Positions 9,251 to 17,914 of a stretch of 64,000 nt of DNA are shown here, piece by piece. Position numbers and translations under genes: made by a program. Location: positions 82,030 through 146,029 of the forward strand of contig NZ_SUND01000013.1 of assembly GCF_005280205.1 (NCBI RefSeq). The letters are read 5' to 3'. Each line of letters begins with the position of its first letter. Position 1 is the stretch's first letter. This DNA is from Bacillus yapensis. Its GTDB lineage: Bacteria > Bacillota > Bacilli > Bacillales > Cytobacillaceae. Under the pieces are notes generated by a model. It saw only the letters and a list, made by a program, of their open reading frames with translations, had not been told where the DNA came from and made no database searches.

Positions 9251-9338
9251 CATTTTCATTGCTGATTAAGTGCTACAAGATAACCTAGGGTACGAACATT
9301 CCTATTTTATTGTCTTGAATACAAACCATTAGCAATTA

Positions 9339-9352
9339 TGTAAACGTTTACA
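9339..9352. promoter_or_regulatory. cre/LacI-family operator (proximal)
   Basis: TGTAAACGTTTACA is a perfect 14-bp palindrome matching the cre consensus. It lies about 145 bp before the sugar-binding lipoprotein gene and overlaps a possible -10 box. It could serve CcpA or a dedicated LacI-family repressor; no such regulator gene is in the window. Confidence 0.65.
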
Positions 9353-9496
9353 CATGTAATTGAGCGTCCCTTAACAGCAACATCTAGATGAATTACATCA
9401 TCATAATTTTATAAATTCTTTTTCTGAAAAAGGGGGAATTTTTGGAGAGGTATCTTTTGAAATCGCTTGTAAAACATTTATCTAGGGGGAAATGAA

Positions 9497-10768
9497 ATGA
9501 AGATTTGGAAATTATTTTCGATTTTAAGTATTGCTTTAATCCTATTGTTTCAAGCAGGCTGTAGTGACTCATCGTCATCATCTTCAGGAGAAAAAGATGG
9601 TGTTGTCACATTGAAGTTTTGGGATATGCACACTGATGCAGAAAAGGCATTTTTTGAGGATTTAGTGAAGGAGTATAATGCGGCAAATGAAGGAAAAGTG
9701 AAAATCGAATATACCGCATTTAATCAAAGTGACTACTCCAACACAAAATTACCAGTCGCTTTTGCAAATGATGAAGGACCAGATGTGTTCATGGTTAGCC
9801 CTGGGGATTTCACAAAATATGCTGAGTCCAATATTTTAGCTGACTTGAATTCCTATTTTCCAGAAGGAGCAAAAGAAGACTTTCTTCCAGCATCGATTGA
9901 AGCTGTCACTTACGATGATAAAGTACTTGCCCTTCCATATGAATTAGAATTACTTGGTTTATACTACAACAAAAAAATGCTTGCTGATGCAGGAGTTGAA
10001 GTTCCAAAAACTTGGGATGAATTAAAATCAGCGGCAGAAAAATTAACAACTTCAGATGTAGCGGGACTTGTTTTACCAACAGATAAAGCAGCTTATCTGA
10101 ACTTTATTTGGTATCCGTTCTTATGGCAGCAAGGTGGAAATGTGTTAAATGAGGATGGCACAAAGTCTACATTTAATTCGCCTGAAGTGGCAAAAGCATT
10201 GGATTATTGGGGTTCCTTTTTCCAAGACGGGCAAGCACCTTCCAAATTACAGTACGGTCCTTGGGACGCTGGCAATTTAGGTACAGGTAGTGCGGCAATG
10301 TCCATTGTTGGTACATGGTTAGTTCCAGTTTTAGAAAAGGATTATGCGGATACTGAATTTGGTCTTGCACCAATTCCAGTCCCAGAAGGTGGAAAGCCAG
10401 CAACAGATGCTGGTGGTTGGAAAATGGCTGTTAACGCCAATAGTGAACATGTAGATGAAGCAGCGAAATTCATTATGTGGTGCTTTGCTGAAGATAAATC
10501 TCGTCCATTGAAGTGGGCAACTGAAGTTAAATTTGCTTACTCTCCAAGAATCTCTGTTGTTGAAGAAGGGCAAGCAATCTACGATAAAGGATTGCGTAAA
10601 GTCTTCACGGAAGAAATCTATGATTCTGCTATTCCAGAACCACGTTTTGGTCCAGAAATTGTAGACGCGGTAGGAGAAGCGATGCAGCAGGTTATGTTCG
10701 GCGATGTTTCTGGTGAGGACGCGGCTGAAGAAGCTCATAAGAAAATTGAAGAAGCATTAAACAAATAA
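9497..10768 (+). CDS. Sugar ABC transporter substrate-binding lipoprotein
   Basis: A 423-residue family 1 extracellular solute-binding protein. The signal peptide ends in a lipobox with C22 (LFQAGC), followed by a serine linker, the typical beginning TLKFWDMHTDAEKAFF, and later GTGSAAMSIVGTWLVP and GLAPIPVPEGG, which are characteristic of maltose/oligosaccharide-binding proteins. It is anchored outside the membrane and delivers an oligosaccharide or sugar to the two permeases downstream. GGGGGAAATGAA provides the ribosome binding site. A strong stem-loop follows the stop codon and may raise its expression relative to the permeases. The sugar cannot be told from sequence; the DUF4185-like neighbour hints at a polysaccharide fragment. 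Confidence 0.92.
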   Translation: MKIWKLFSILSIALILLFQAGCSDSSSSSSGEKDGVVTLKFWDMHTDAEKAFFEDLVKEYNAANEGKVKIEYTAFNQSDYSNTKLPVAFANDEGPDVFMVSPGDFTKYAESNILADLNSYFPEGAKEDFLPASIEAVTYDDKVLALPYELELLGLYYNKKMLADAGVEVPKTWDELKSAAEKLTTSDVAGLVLPTDKAAYLNFIWYPFLWQQGGNVLNEDGTKSTFNSPEVAKALDYWGSFFQDGQAPSKLQYGPWDAGNLGTGSAAMSIVGTWLVPVLEKDYADTEFGLAPIPVPEGGKPATDAGGWKMAVNANSEHVDEAAKFIMWCFAEDKSRPLKWATEVKFAYSPRISVVEEGQAIYDKGLRKVFTEEIYDSAIPEPRFGPEIVDAVGEAMQQVMFGDVSGEDAAEEAHKKIEEALNK

Positions 10769-10778
10769 TCTTTTTTTC

Positions 10779-10818
10779 GGAAAGTTCGGTGGCTTTAAGA
10801 AAGGCTCCCGGACTTTCC
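10779..10818 (+). other. Stem-loop between binding-protein and permease genes
   Basis: GGAAAGTTCGG at 10779-10789 pairs with CCGGACTTTCC at 10808-10818 (11 bp with one G-U pair). There is no T-run after it, so it is more likely an mRNA 3'-end stabiliser for the binding-protein message than a full terminator. Confidence 0.6.
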
Positions 10819-10879
10819 TATCACTATGAATATGGTTATCTATCTGATACCTCGATATCGACGAGGAGGACAATATAAG

Positions 10880-11764
10880 ATGAAGCGTAAGGGAATGAAA
10901 AGAAAATTAAATGAGACATTGACGGCATACGGCTTTCTGTTACCGAACTTGCTCGGTTTGACGTTATTCGTGTTTGTTCCGATGGTATATGCATTTTACG
11001 TTAGTCTTCACGAATGGAATGCCTTATCTCCGAAGGTTTTTATAGGCTTTGATAATTACAAAGAGATGGCTTCAGATAAAGAATGGTGGAATTCTGTTTA
11101 TCGAACATTGATTTTCACTGTTATTTATGTCCCACTTTTGTTTGCAGGCTCCCTATTCTTTGCTGTTATGCTGAACACTATGAGGCAAAGATTCGTAGGG
11201 GTGGCGAGAACGATGTTTTTGTTGCCTTTTGCAATTACATCTGTTATTTCTGCCGTGATTTGGATGTTTTTATATGATCCACGTAATGGTTTCATCAATC
11301 AATTCTTTGATTTGGTAGGACTTCCTAATCAACAGTTTCTAGGTTCAACTGATCAGGCATTGCTCTCGATCATTATCGTGATTTTCTGGATTAATCTTGG
11401 CTATAATATGATGATTTTCTTGGCTTCGATAAAAGAAATTCCAATCGATTATTATGAAGCAGCTAAGATAGATGGAGCAACGGGCTGGAAAGCGTTTTGG
11501 CATATTACGTTCCCATTGCTTCGTCCAACAAGTATTTTTATTTTGGTCGTGACAACTATTGGCTCATTCCAGGTGTTTGACCAAATCATGGTTATGACAA
11601 AGGGAGGACCAGCTAACTCGACGATGGTTAGTGTCCTTTATATATATAAACAAGGTTTTGAATTCCTTAACATGGGATATGCATCTGCACTCGCAGTTGT
11701 CTTATTCTTGATTATTTTTGTCTTATCACTTGCTCAGCTTAGATTGTATACGAAAAAGGATTAG
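10880..11764 (+). CDS. Sugar ABC transporter permease (MalF type)
   Basis: An integral membrane permease of 294 residues with about six hydrophobic segments and the coupling motif EAAKIDGATGWKAFWHITFPLL (written here by its EAA...G core). The frame opens earlier at 10826, but GAGGAGGA at 10863-10870 is correctly spaced for the ATG at 10880, giving the start MKRKGMKRK. It pairs with the second permease, whose frame begins 15 bp after its stop, to form the channel. Sugar import of the MalFG class is well supported; the substrate is unknown. Confidence 0.92.
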   Translation: MKRKGMKRKLNETLTAYGFLLPNLLGLTLFVFVPMVYAFYVSLHEWNALSPKVFIGFDNYKEMASDKEWWNSVYRTLIFTVIYVPLLFAGSLFFAVMLNTMRQRFVGVARTMFLLPFAITSVISAVIWMFLYDPRNGFINQFFDLVGLPNQQFLGSTDQALLSIIIVIFWINLGYNMMIFLASIKEIPIDYYEAAKIDGATGWKAFWHITFPLLRPTSIFILVVTTIGSFQVFDQIMVMTKGGPANSTMVSVLYIYKQGFEFLNMGYASALAVVLFLIIFVLSLAQLRLYTKKD

Positions 11765-11779
11765 GAGGTGTCATGCAGC

Positions 11780-12586
11780 ATGGGGAAAAATAAAACGATT
11801 CTAACTATATTTATATTTGCATGTGGATTACTGATTATTCTTCCTATCTTTTTCTTAGTATTTTCTTCTTTTAGAACACCGGAAGATGTTTTCAAGCTTA
11901 GTCTGAATTTAAGTAACTTAACTTTAGATAATTTCAAGGCTGTCCTCGAAACGAATATTTTAAGGGCGATATGGAACTCGTTAGTGGTATCGGTGACGGT
12001 CACGGTTGTTGCGATGCTTTTTCATGCCATGAGTGGCTATGCTTTGGCACGCCTGAATTTTCCTGGTAAAAAATTCGTGTTTGGCTGGATGATTAGTACC
12101 ATGATGGTTCCTTTTACCGTCATTATGATTCCGCTTTATATGGTCACAAAAAATTTAGGACTAGCCAATTCTTATGGCGGGTTAATTATCCCAATGATCT
12201 TTAACGCCTACGGGATTTTCTTATTCCGTCAGTTCTATCAGGATTTTCCGAAAGAATTGGAGGAGGCTGCTTATGTGGAAGGGCTATCGATAGCGGGAAC
12301 TTTCTTCAGACTCGTTCTACCACTATCGAAGCCAATGATTATTCCGTTGACTATCGGATTTTTCACGGCAAACTGGAACAACTACTTATGGCCGCTCATT
12401 ATTAATCAAAAAGAAGAGCTGATGGTTGTTCAGGTCGCCCTCGCCAATATTGTTGGCGGAGGGTACGAAACTGCCTGGAGCATTGTCCTAGCAGCAGCAC
12501 TATTGAGTGCGATTCCGACATTCATCGTCTTCTTCTCGATGCAGAAATATTTGGTCGACGGCATTAAAATGTCGGGGATTAAGTAG
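11780..12586 (+). CDS. Sugar ABC transporter permease (MalG type)
   Basis: A 268-residue permease with about six membrane segments and the EAA-type loop EEAAYVEGLSIAGTFFRLVLP. A GTG at 11768 is in frame but lies inside the ribosome binding site AGGAGGTG (11763-11770); the ATG at 11780 is 9 bases further and is the better start (MGKNKTILTIF). It follows its partner permease closely and precedes the DUF4185-like gene. No ATPase gene is present in the cluster, so a shared MsmX-type ATPase encoded elsewhere probably drives transport. Confidence 0.92.
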   Translation: MGKNKTILTIFIFACGLLIILPIFFLVFSSFRTPEDVFKLSLNLSNLTLDNFKAVLETNILRAIWNSLVVSVTVTVVAMLFHAMSGYALARLNFPGKKFVFGWMISTMMVPFTVIMIPLYMVTKNLGLANSYGGLIIPMIFNAYGIFLFRQFYQDFPKELEEAAYVEGLSIAGTFFRLVLPLSKPMIIPLTIGFFTANWNNYLWPLIINQKEELMVVQVALANIVGGGYETAWSIVLAAALLSAIPTFIVFFSMQKYLVDGIKMSGIK

Positions 12587-12617
12587 AGATCTTCTATAAA
12601 AAATTCTTCTAGGGTGG

Positions 12618-13808
12618 ATGATGATGAAAATTAGATGGGTTGTCTACGTAGCTATTATTCTTGTAATCGGAGTGATTTTTTTGCAGAAATTTAATGAAAA
12701 ACAAGTACAAGTAGCGACCGTACCTGAAGAAAGTACTTTTTTCAGCAGTGCGACAATTGAAGAATCGGATACATATAACACGCAAACGCAAGGTGATTTA
12801 TGGCCTTCCTGCTGGGCAGACGATGATGAGCTTTATGCTGCAAATGGGGATGGCGATGGATTCACTGTCGGGCCAGGGAATGTGGTGAATGTTCCACCGA
12901 ATGGAGGAAGCTCGTATTTTAATGATATTGCAGTTAGTAAAATTACGGGAATGCCTGAAAATCTTACAGGTGAAACGATTTCGAAGGGCGATCAGATCGG
13001 GCAGATTTGGAATAACCCAGTCGGCTATAATCGGAAGCCAAATGGTATGGCGTGTGTCGACGGCGACCTTTACCTGGCTGTACAGGATTTAAGCAAAGAT
13101 TTTAATGATGTTCCAGCTGCAACGATTGTGAAATCAACAGATAAGGGCAAAACATGGACTTGGGATACATCTGCACCAATGTTTGACGAATATCTTTTTA
13201 CGACCATCATGTTTTTGGATTATGGAAAAGACTATGAGAACGCGATTGATGAATATGTCTATGCCTATGGGTTGGACTATAACTGGCGCGATTCCTTCAA
13301 TGACCGTGTGGAAGACCCGAAAGATTTGTACCTTGCAAGAGTGCCGAAAACAAGTATTCAAGATCGCTCTGCATGGGAGTTTTTTGCTGGGGTGAAGGGG
13401 AAAGAACCAACATGGACGAAGGATATTAAAGAAAAAGTATCAGTACTTCACGATGAGCGGGTATTATACAAAGATGCTGAAGTTGCACCGAATAATTTAA
13501 CGGTTATCTCACAAGGTAGCGTCGTCTACAATAAGCCTCTTGACCGCTATATTTACACATCTTGGACGGAATATACATTTGAGTTTTATGAGGCACCAAC
13601 CCCATGGGGTCCATGGAAGTTATTTTTATCAGAGGACTTTGGCCAATATCCATGGTCTGACACGCATAACGGTGGTTACGGGGTGACCATCCCATCGAAA
13701 TTCATAAGCGGGGATGGGAAGACGATGTATGTTCAGTCCAATACATTTATGGGCGGGGCAAACAATTACAATTTCTCATTGCGAAAGCTGCAGGTTGAAC
13801 CAAAATAA
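12618..13808 (+). CDS. Secreted or membrane-anchored DUF4185-like protein
   Basis: A 396-residue protein with an N-terminal hydrophobic segment (about residues 5-23) and a large extracellular part rich in W, D, G and Y. It contains GDLWPSCWADDDELYAANGDG, KSTDKGKTWTWDTS, DTHNGGYG and repeated beta-strand-like stretches that suggest a propeller fold. The motif pattern resembles DUF4185 proteins, some of which in mycobacteria are known endo-D-arabinanases; calling this one a glycosidase is inference. It is the last gene of the sugar ABC operon, 32 bp after the permease, which fits an enzyme that releases the imported sugar. Three ATGs in a row (12618, 12621, 12624) follow AGGGTGG; the third has the best spacing. 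Confidence 0.6.
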   Translation: MMMKIRWVVYVAIILVIGVIFLQKFNEKQVQVATVPEESTFFSSATIEESDTYNTQTQGDLWPSCWADDDELYAANGDGDGFTVGPGNVVNVPPNGGSSYFNDIAVSKITGMPENLTGETISKGDQIGQIWNNPVGYNRKPNGMACVDGDLYLAVQDLSKDFNDVPAATIVKSTDKGKTWTWDTSAPMFDEYLFTTIMFLDYGKDYENAIDEYVYAYGLDYNWRDSFNDRVEDPKDLYLARVPKTSIQDRSAWEFFAGVKGKEPTWTKDIKEKVSVLHDERVLYKDAEVAPNNLTVISQGSVVYNKPLDRYIYTSWTEYTFEFYEAPTPWGPWKLFLSEDFGQYPWSDTHNGGYGVTIPSKFISGDGKTMYVQSNTFMGGANNYNFSLRKLQVEPK

Positions 13809-13822
13809 CAAGAGTACATTTA

Positions 13823-13855
13823 GAGCCTATTCTCATATGAGATTGGGCTCTTTTC
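13823..13855 (+). terminator. Terminator of the sugar ABC operon
   Basis: GAGCCTA and GGGCTC flank a nested CTCATATGAG palindrome, followed by TTTTC. It sits 14 bp after the stop of the DUF4185-like gene. Confidence 0.75.
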
Positions 13856-14151
13856 ATGTCGTCAGATTCTAACACAACGAGAGTTATTCGGAGGATATGG
13901 AAGGATACCCATTCAAAATATAAGCATTTACGGTGAATTGGGTATCTCCTCGCGAAATATAAAATGATATTCAAGAATACGAGAGGAGAAGCGATTTGGG
14001 TAGTAAGCTCTTATTTGTTATAATTTCAGTATATTTCGAAATCTCATTAAGGTTGGTACCTTCCTCTTATATCTCTAGTTAGAAAACCGCGGAGTTCTCC
14101 CTTTTTTCAAATATTTTTCCAGTTGTTTGTTTATTAAAAAGGAGTGTTTGG
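13856..14151 (+). other. Leader region of the NhaC gene with a long hairpin
   Basis: No gene is visible here. GGATACCCATTCA at 13903-13915 is mirrored by TGAATTGGGTATC at 13934-13946 (12 bp with one bulged T), forming a hairpin with an 18-base loop and no T-run. A perfect TATAAT lies at 14019-14024 with only a weak -35 (TTTGGG) before it. The 3' part up to the ribosome binding site AAAGGAG is T-rich and featureless. Confidence 0.4.
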
Positions 14152-15567
14152 ATGCAAAATGACATAAAAAAACCTACATTGACTTATTCCATCCTTTTGT
14201 TAGTTATGGTAATTGGCATTATTACAGTTGGGATGCTTGTTTTTGCTGCGGAGATACAGATCATGCTATTTATTGCGTTGATCGCGGTGATTCCATTTGT
14301 ACTTAAGCTTGGTTACAGCTACGAAGAGGTAGAGGAGCAAATATTCTCCTCGATGAAAAAAGCTTTACAGCCTGCAATGATTCTTTTAGGAGTTGGGATA
14401 TTAATAGGCTCTTGGATGGCCTCTGGTACAGTCCCGACAATCATCTATTACGGAATCCAATCGATTTCTCCACAATTCTTTTTAGTTACAACGCTTCTCT
14501 TTTGTTCGGTTGTATCAATTGCTACTGGATCATCGTGGGCAACGTTAGGAACTGCTGGTATCGCGATGATGGGTGTTGGACATAGCTTGGGAATTCCAGT
14601 TGGAATGACAGCTGGGGCCGTTATCAGCGGAGCTTATTTTGGTGATAAAATATCCCCGTTATCAGACAGTACGAATTTATCGGCAGCCGTTGTTGGTACA
14701 GACTTAATGACCCATATTAAGCATATGATGTGGACAACGGTCCCTTCTTATATCATTACAGCAATTATTTTTACCGTGTTAGGTTTCCGGTATGGTGAAA
14801 ATGCAGCCAATTCAGCCGAAGTTTCTGCCTTAACAGGCTATTTATCGGATCATTTTCATTTAGGCGTTATTCCTCTTATCCCCGTCGTCGTCTTATTTGG
14901 TCTACTCATCTCAAAGCAGCCCGCCGTTACATCCGTTTTTATCGGGTCGATAGCAGGGGCAGTGGTGGCTATTCTGTATCAAGGATTGAGCGTGCCTGAA
15001 GTATTTACAATATTATATGAGGGCTACTATGTAGAGTCAGGGATTGAAATTGTGAACACCCTTTTACAAAGAGGCGGTCTGACAAGTATGCTGGCATTAT
15101 TGGCACTGTTCCTTTTTGCTCTTGGATTAGGTGGGTTGCTGCATGCATCAGGTGTCCTTGAGACGATTCTTCTATCGGTCACGAGTCGTATTAAAAGTAA
15201 AGGGATGCTTGTTTTTGTAACGATTTTAATTTCTTATTTTACCTTAGGAATTGGCGGTGCTTTCTATTTCTCAGCCGTCATGACTGGAACGCTGATGAAA
15301 CCGTTGTTTGAAAAATTTAATTTGAAGCCTGAAAATCTATCTAGAATTATGGAGGATTGTGCGACACAAAGCTGTTCACTCATCCCATGGACAGCAAGCG
15401 GCATTTTTACAGCTGCAACATTAGGAGTGCCACCTCTCGTCTATATTCCATTTTGTTTTCTAGCGATGACGACGCCAATTTTCAGCCTCGTTTATGGCAT
15501 CACAGGATTCTCGATGACGGAAAAAATTAGAAAGCCAAAAGTAATTGGAAAAGAAATAGAGGCATAA
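14152..15567 (+). CDS. nhaC: Na+/H+ antiporter NhaC family
   Basis: A 471-residue protein with about 11-12 hydrophobic segments and the NhaC family features ATGSSWATLGTAG, SGAYFGDKISPLSDSTNLS and CSLIPWTASGIF. NhaC antiporters exchange cytoplasmic Na+ for external H+; close relatives exchange malate/lactate or amines. It is monocistronic: a terminator lies upstream and another follows its stop. AAAAGGAG 8 bases before the ATG fixes the start. The exact substrate cannot be told from the sequence. Confidence 0.9.
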   Translation: MQNDIKKPTLTYSILLLVMVIGIITVGMLVFAAEIQIMLFIALIAVIPFVLKLGYSYEEVEEQIFSSMKKALQPAMILLGVGILIGSWMASGTVPTIIYYGIQSISPQFFLVTTLLFCSVVSIATGSSWATLGTAGIAMMGVGHSLGIPVGMTAGAVISGAYFGDKISPLSDSTNLSAAVVGTDLMTHIKHMMWTTVPSYIITAIIFTVLGFRYGENAANSAEVSALTGYLSDHFHLGVIPLIPVVVLFGLLISKQPAVTSVFIGSIAGAVVAILYQGLSVPEVFTILYEGYYVESGIEIVNTLLQRGGLTSMLALLALFLFALGLGGLLHASGVLETILLSVTSRIKSKGMLVFVTILISYFTLGIGGAFYFSAVMTGTLMKPLFEKFNLKPENLSRIMEDCATQSCSLIPWTASGIFTAATLGVPPLVYIPFCFLAMTTPIFSLVYGITGFSMTEKIRKPKVIGKEIEA

Positions 15568-15573
15568 AAAGCA

Positions 15574-15604
15574 AAAGAGCGCTCAAGTTGGAGCGCTCTT
15601 TTTG
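15574..15604. terminator. Bidirectional terminator
   Basis: AAAGAGCGCTC at 15574-15584 and GAGCGCTCTTT at 15591-15601 form a perfect 11-bp stem with T-runs on both strands. It separates the convergent nhaC and MFS pump genes. Confidence 0.9.
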
Positions 15605-15613
15605 TATGCAGTG

Positions 15614-17089
15614 TTAGCTTTCTTCAGTAGCGATTTTCTTATCGGTGGCTTCTTTTTCTTTCGAAGCTTTCTTCGTACTCGGCATAATTATAGTCACAAT
15701 CAATGCTAGAATAGCTGCAATCATCGTAAAAGTGTAAGCTACATTTGTCCCATGAATAGCAGAGTCTAAGGCAAGTTGAGCTTTTGAAAGTGCATTCCCA
15801 GATTGCATCAACTCTTCAGCATAATTTGTTGAGCTTGTTGTCATCACCGTAATAATCAGCGCCGTACCAATGGCACCAGCTACTTGACGAACGGTATTTG
15901 TTACGGATGAACCGTGTGCATTGAGTTCTTTCGGTAGTGCATTCAATCCACCTGCTGTAATTGGCATCGATAAGAATGTTAAACCAATACGCAGGATGAT
16001 TGTCCGAACCATTAAATAGGTATAAGTAGTGGATTCACTTAAATCAGTAACACCCCAAAGGGCAGGTATTGTAAAAATAAGACCGAAGATCGCAAGTGGT
16101 TTTATCCCCACTTTATCTAATAAGCGACCAGAAAGGGGTGACAATAATGCATTTATTAATGCGCCTGGAAGTAAGAGTAAACCTGTTTCAAGGACTGAGA
16201 ATCCTCTGCTTGCTTGTAGGTAAATTGGTAGTAAAATCATATCCCCATACATGACCATTGTAAGTAAACTATTAATAATAGCTGTCATCGTGAACGTCTT
16301 GTATTTGAATACCTTTAAATTGAGCAAAGGATCCCCTGAAGATAGTTGACGGCGACAGAATGTATATAGAAAAATGACGCCAGCTACAACAAAGGTTAAT
16401 ACTAATAGATCGCCCCACCCTTTATCCCCAGCTGTACTAAATCCATAGAGAAGCAGTCCAAATCCTAAGGTTGAAAGAATTACACTTGTGACATCAAGTT
16501 TTGCCTTTGAAGGCTCAGACACATTGATGAGAAATTTTAGTGAAAGTCCAATGACGATCGCAACAAGTGGAAGCATTCCGATAAATAACCAGCGCCATGA
16601 TAGATGCTCGATCACAACTCCAGCGAGTGTTGGACCAATAGCCGGAGCGAAAATCATCGCAAGTCCAATCATTCCCATCGCCGTTCCGCGTCCTTCTGCT
16701 GGGAAAACAACAAGGACAACCGTCATGAGTAAAGGCATGATAATCCCAGCACCAGCTGCTTGAATGAGTCTACCTGTTAATAAAAATCCAAAGCTAGGTG
16801 CGGTAGCATTTATCAATGTACCAATGAATAATAAAAGCATGGATGTGATGAAAAGCTGTCTAGTGGAGAATCGCTTCATTAAAAATGCAGTGACAGGAAT
16901 CAAAATCCCGTTCACGAGCATAAAGCCTGTGGATAACCACTGAATGGTAGTGGCTGAAACATCAAATTGGTTCATTAAATCGGGCAATGCGACATTGAGT
17001 ATAGTCTGATTTAGGATCGATAAAAATGAACCTAAAAGTAAAACGAACATCAGTAGCCCTCTATTTATAGGTTGTTTCTGTTCACTCAT
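15614..17089 (-). CDS. DHA2 family MFS multidrug efflux transporter
   Basis: A 491-residue, 14-helix drug:H+ antiporter of the EmrB/QacA type. It shows SILNQTILNVALPDLMNQF in the first helix, the motif A-like stretch MKRFSTRQLF, and motif C GMIGLAMIFAPAIGPTLAG, which are standard for this family. The C-terminus is Lys/Glu-rich and cytoplasmic. A TetR-type regulator is encoded divergently 197 bp away, a common arrangement in which the regulator represses the pump. The exported compound is unknown. Confidence 0.92.
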   Translation of the reverse strand: MSEQKQPINRGLLMFVLLLGSFLSILNQTILNVALPDLMNQFDVSATTIQWLSTGFMLVNGILIPVTAFLMKRFSTRQLFITSMLLLFIGTLINATAPSFGFLLTGRLIQAAGAGIIMPLLMTVVLVVFPAEGRGTAMGMIGLAMIFAPAIGPTLAGVVIEHLSWRWLFIGMLPLVAIVIGLSLKFLINVSEPSKAKLDVTSVILSTLGFGLLLYGFSTAGDKGWGDLLVLTFVVAGVIFLYTFCRRQLSSGDPLLNLKVFKYKTFTMTAIINSLLTMVMYGDMILLPIYLQASRGFSVLETGLLLLPGALINALLSPLSGRLLDKVGIKPLAIFGLIFTIPALWGVTDLSESTTYTYLMVRTIILRIGLTFLSMPITAGGLNALPKELNAHGSSVTNTVRQVAGAIGTALIITVMTTSSTNYAEELMQSGNALSKAQLALDSAIHGTNVAYTFTMIAAILALIVTIIMPSTKKASKEKEATDKKIATEES

Positions 17090-17128
17090 ATTTTGTTACA
17101 CAATCCTTTCTTGTTGTATAATAATTTT

Positions 17129-17156
17129 ACACGAAGTTGTTTAATTGATACCGTGT
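17129..17156. promoter_or_regulatory. Inverted repeat in the pump/regulator divergent region
   Basis: ACACG (17129-17133) and CGTGT (17152-17156) are mirrored around an 18-bp AT-rich centre, between the divergent MFS and TetR genes. It may be the TetR operator; the short arms make this tentative. Confidence 0.3.
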
Positions 17157-17286
17157 CAATAAAATACATATTAACATGTGAATAGTAGTAATAGCCATTT
17201 ACACATTTGAAGAAACTGTGGATTAATTGACGTTTATGTGGATAAGTGTTGAAAAAGCAAAGAATGATAGACGAAGGATGGATGAA

Positions 17287-17826
17287 ATGTCTAGAAAAAT
17301 AGATCCCCGTATTAAACGAACAAAGAGATTATTTAAAGATGCGCTCATTTCCTTGATCCAAGAAAACTACGATAAGAGCAAATTGACTGTTCAAACGATC
17401 GCAGAGCGGGCTGAATTAAATCGAGCAACGTTCTACTTACATTATCGTGATATCGATGATCTAATGGAGCAAACGATCAATGAAATTCTTGAAGAGCTAC
17501 ACGAAACGATGAAAGGTTCATCAGAGGATGCTCATTCCCAAAAAGGAAGTAGTCGTCTTGTATCCTTTCTTGAGCATTTTTATCGAAATGCTGGGCTTTA
17601 TAAGGTGATGTTAGAAAACAAGGAATTCCGTAAAAGAGTGTTTGCGATTTTGTTGGATATCGTCACCTATTGGTCTGATTATCGAAAAATGAAGGGACGT
17701 TCATTTAATGTGCCTAATGAGATTGTTGCAGCCTCCGTACTTGGGATCGTATCGTGGTGGTTGGAGGAAGGCACACCTTACAGCCCGACGTATTTAACGA
17801 ACTTTATTGTGGAGAGGTTTAAATAG
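17287..17826 (+). CDS. TetR/AcrR family transcriptional regulator
   Basis: A 179-residue repressor with an N-terminal TetR HTH (about residues 10-55: KRLFKDALISLI, LTVQTIAERAELNRATFYLHYRD) and a C-terminal domain of the TetR_C_8 type found in Firmicutes. The frame opens at 17227, but GAAGGA at 17273-17278 lies 8 bases before the ATG at 17287, giving MSRKIDPRIKRTKRL. It is divergent from the efflux pump gene and probably represses it and itself. The ligand is unknown. Confidence 0.88.
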   Translation: MSRKIDPRIKRTKRLFKDALISLIQENYDKSKLTVQTIAERAELNRATFYLHYRDIDDLMEQTINEILEELHETMKGSSEDAHSQKGSSRLVSFLEHFYRNAGLYKVMLENKEFRKRVFAILLDIVTYWSDYRKMKGRSFNVPNEIVAASVLGIVSWWLEEGTPYSPTYLTNFIVERFK

Positions 17827-17914
17827 TAGAGGAGCAGTTTTAGTATGGAGGGTGCTGTGGTTTTGGCTTTGAGGGGGCTGAAGCTATGGTGCTCTTTTTT
17901 TGCAGGAGTATTGA
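17827..17914 (+). other. G-rich stretch ending in a T-run after the TetR gene
   Basis: This segment contains GGGTGCTGTGG and GGCTTTGAGGGGGCTGAAGC and ends in T7 at 17896-17902. A 5-bp stem GAGCA/TGCTC could form a weak terminator for the TetR gene. No ORF is seen. Confidence 0.3.

Larger units (their letters stand above)
9052..9496. other. Intergenic regulatory region of the sugar ABC operon
   Basis: This 445-bp stretch lies between the divergently oriented PucR gene and the sugar-binding protein gene. It is AT-rich, holds no convincing ORF, and contains two 14-bp palindromes of the cre/LacI type. A loose promoter (TTGAAT 9315-9320, 16 bp, TATGTA 9337-9342) would overlap the second palindrome. 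The leader between 9353 and 9496 holds nothing recognisable. Confidence 0.6.

Noticed and set aside
10331..10738. 135-codon open frame on the minus strand
   Set aside because: It lies entirely antisense to the sugar-binding lipoprotein gene, has no ribosome binding site and gives a Trp/Phe-rich product typical of a shadow frame.
13856..14151. Known riboswitch class before nhaC
   Set aside because: The hairpin does not match any riboswitch core I can recognise by eye, so no class is called.
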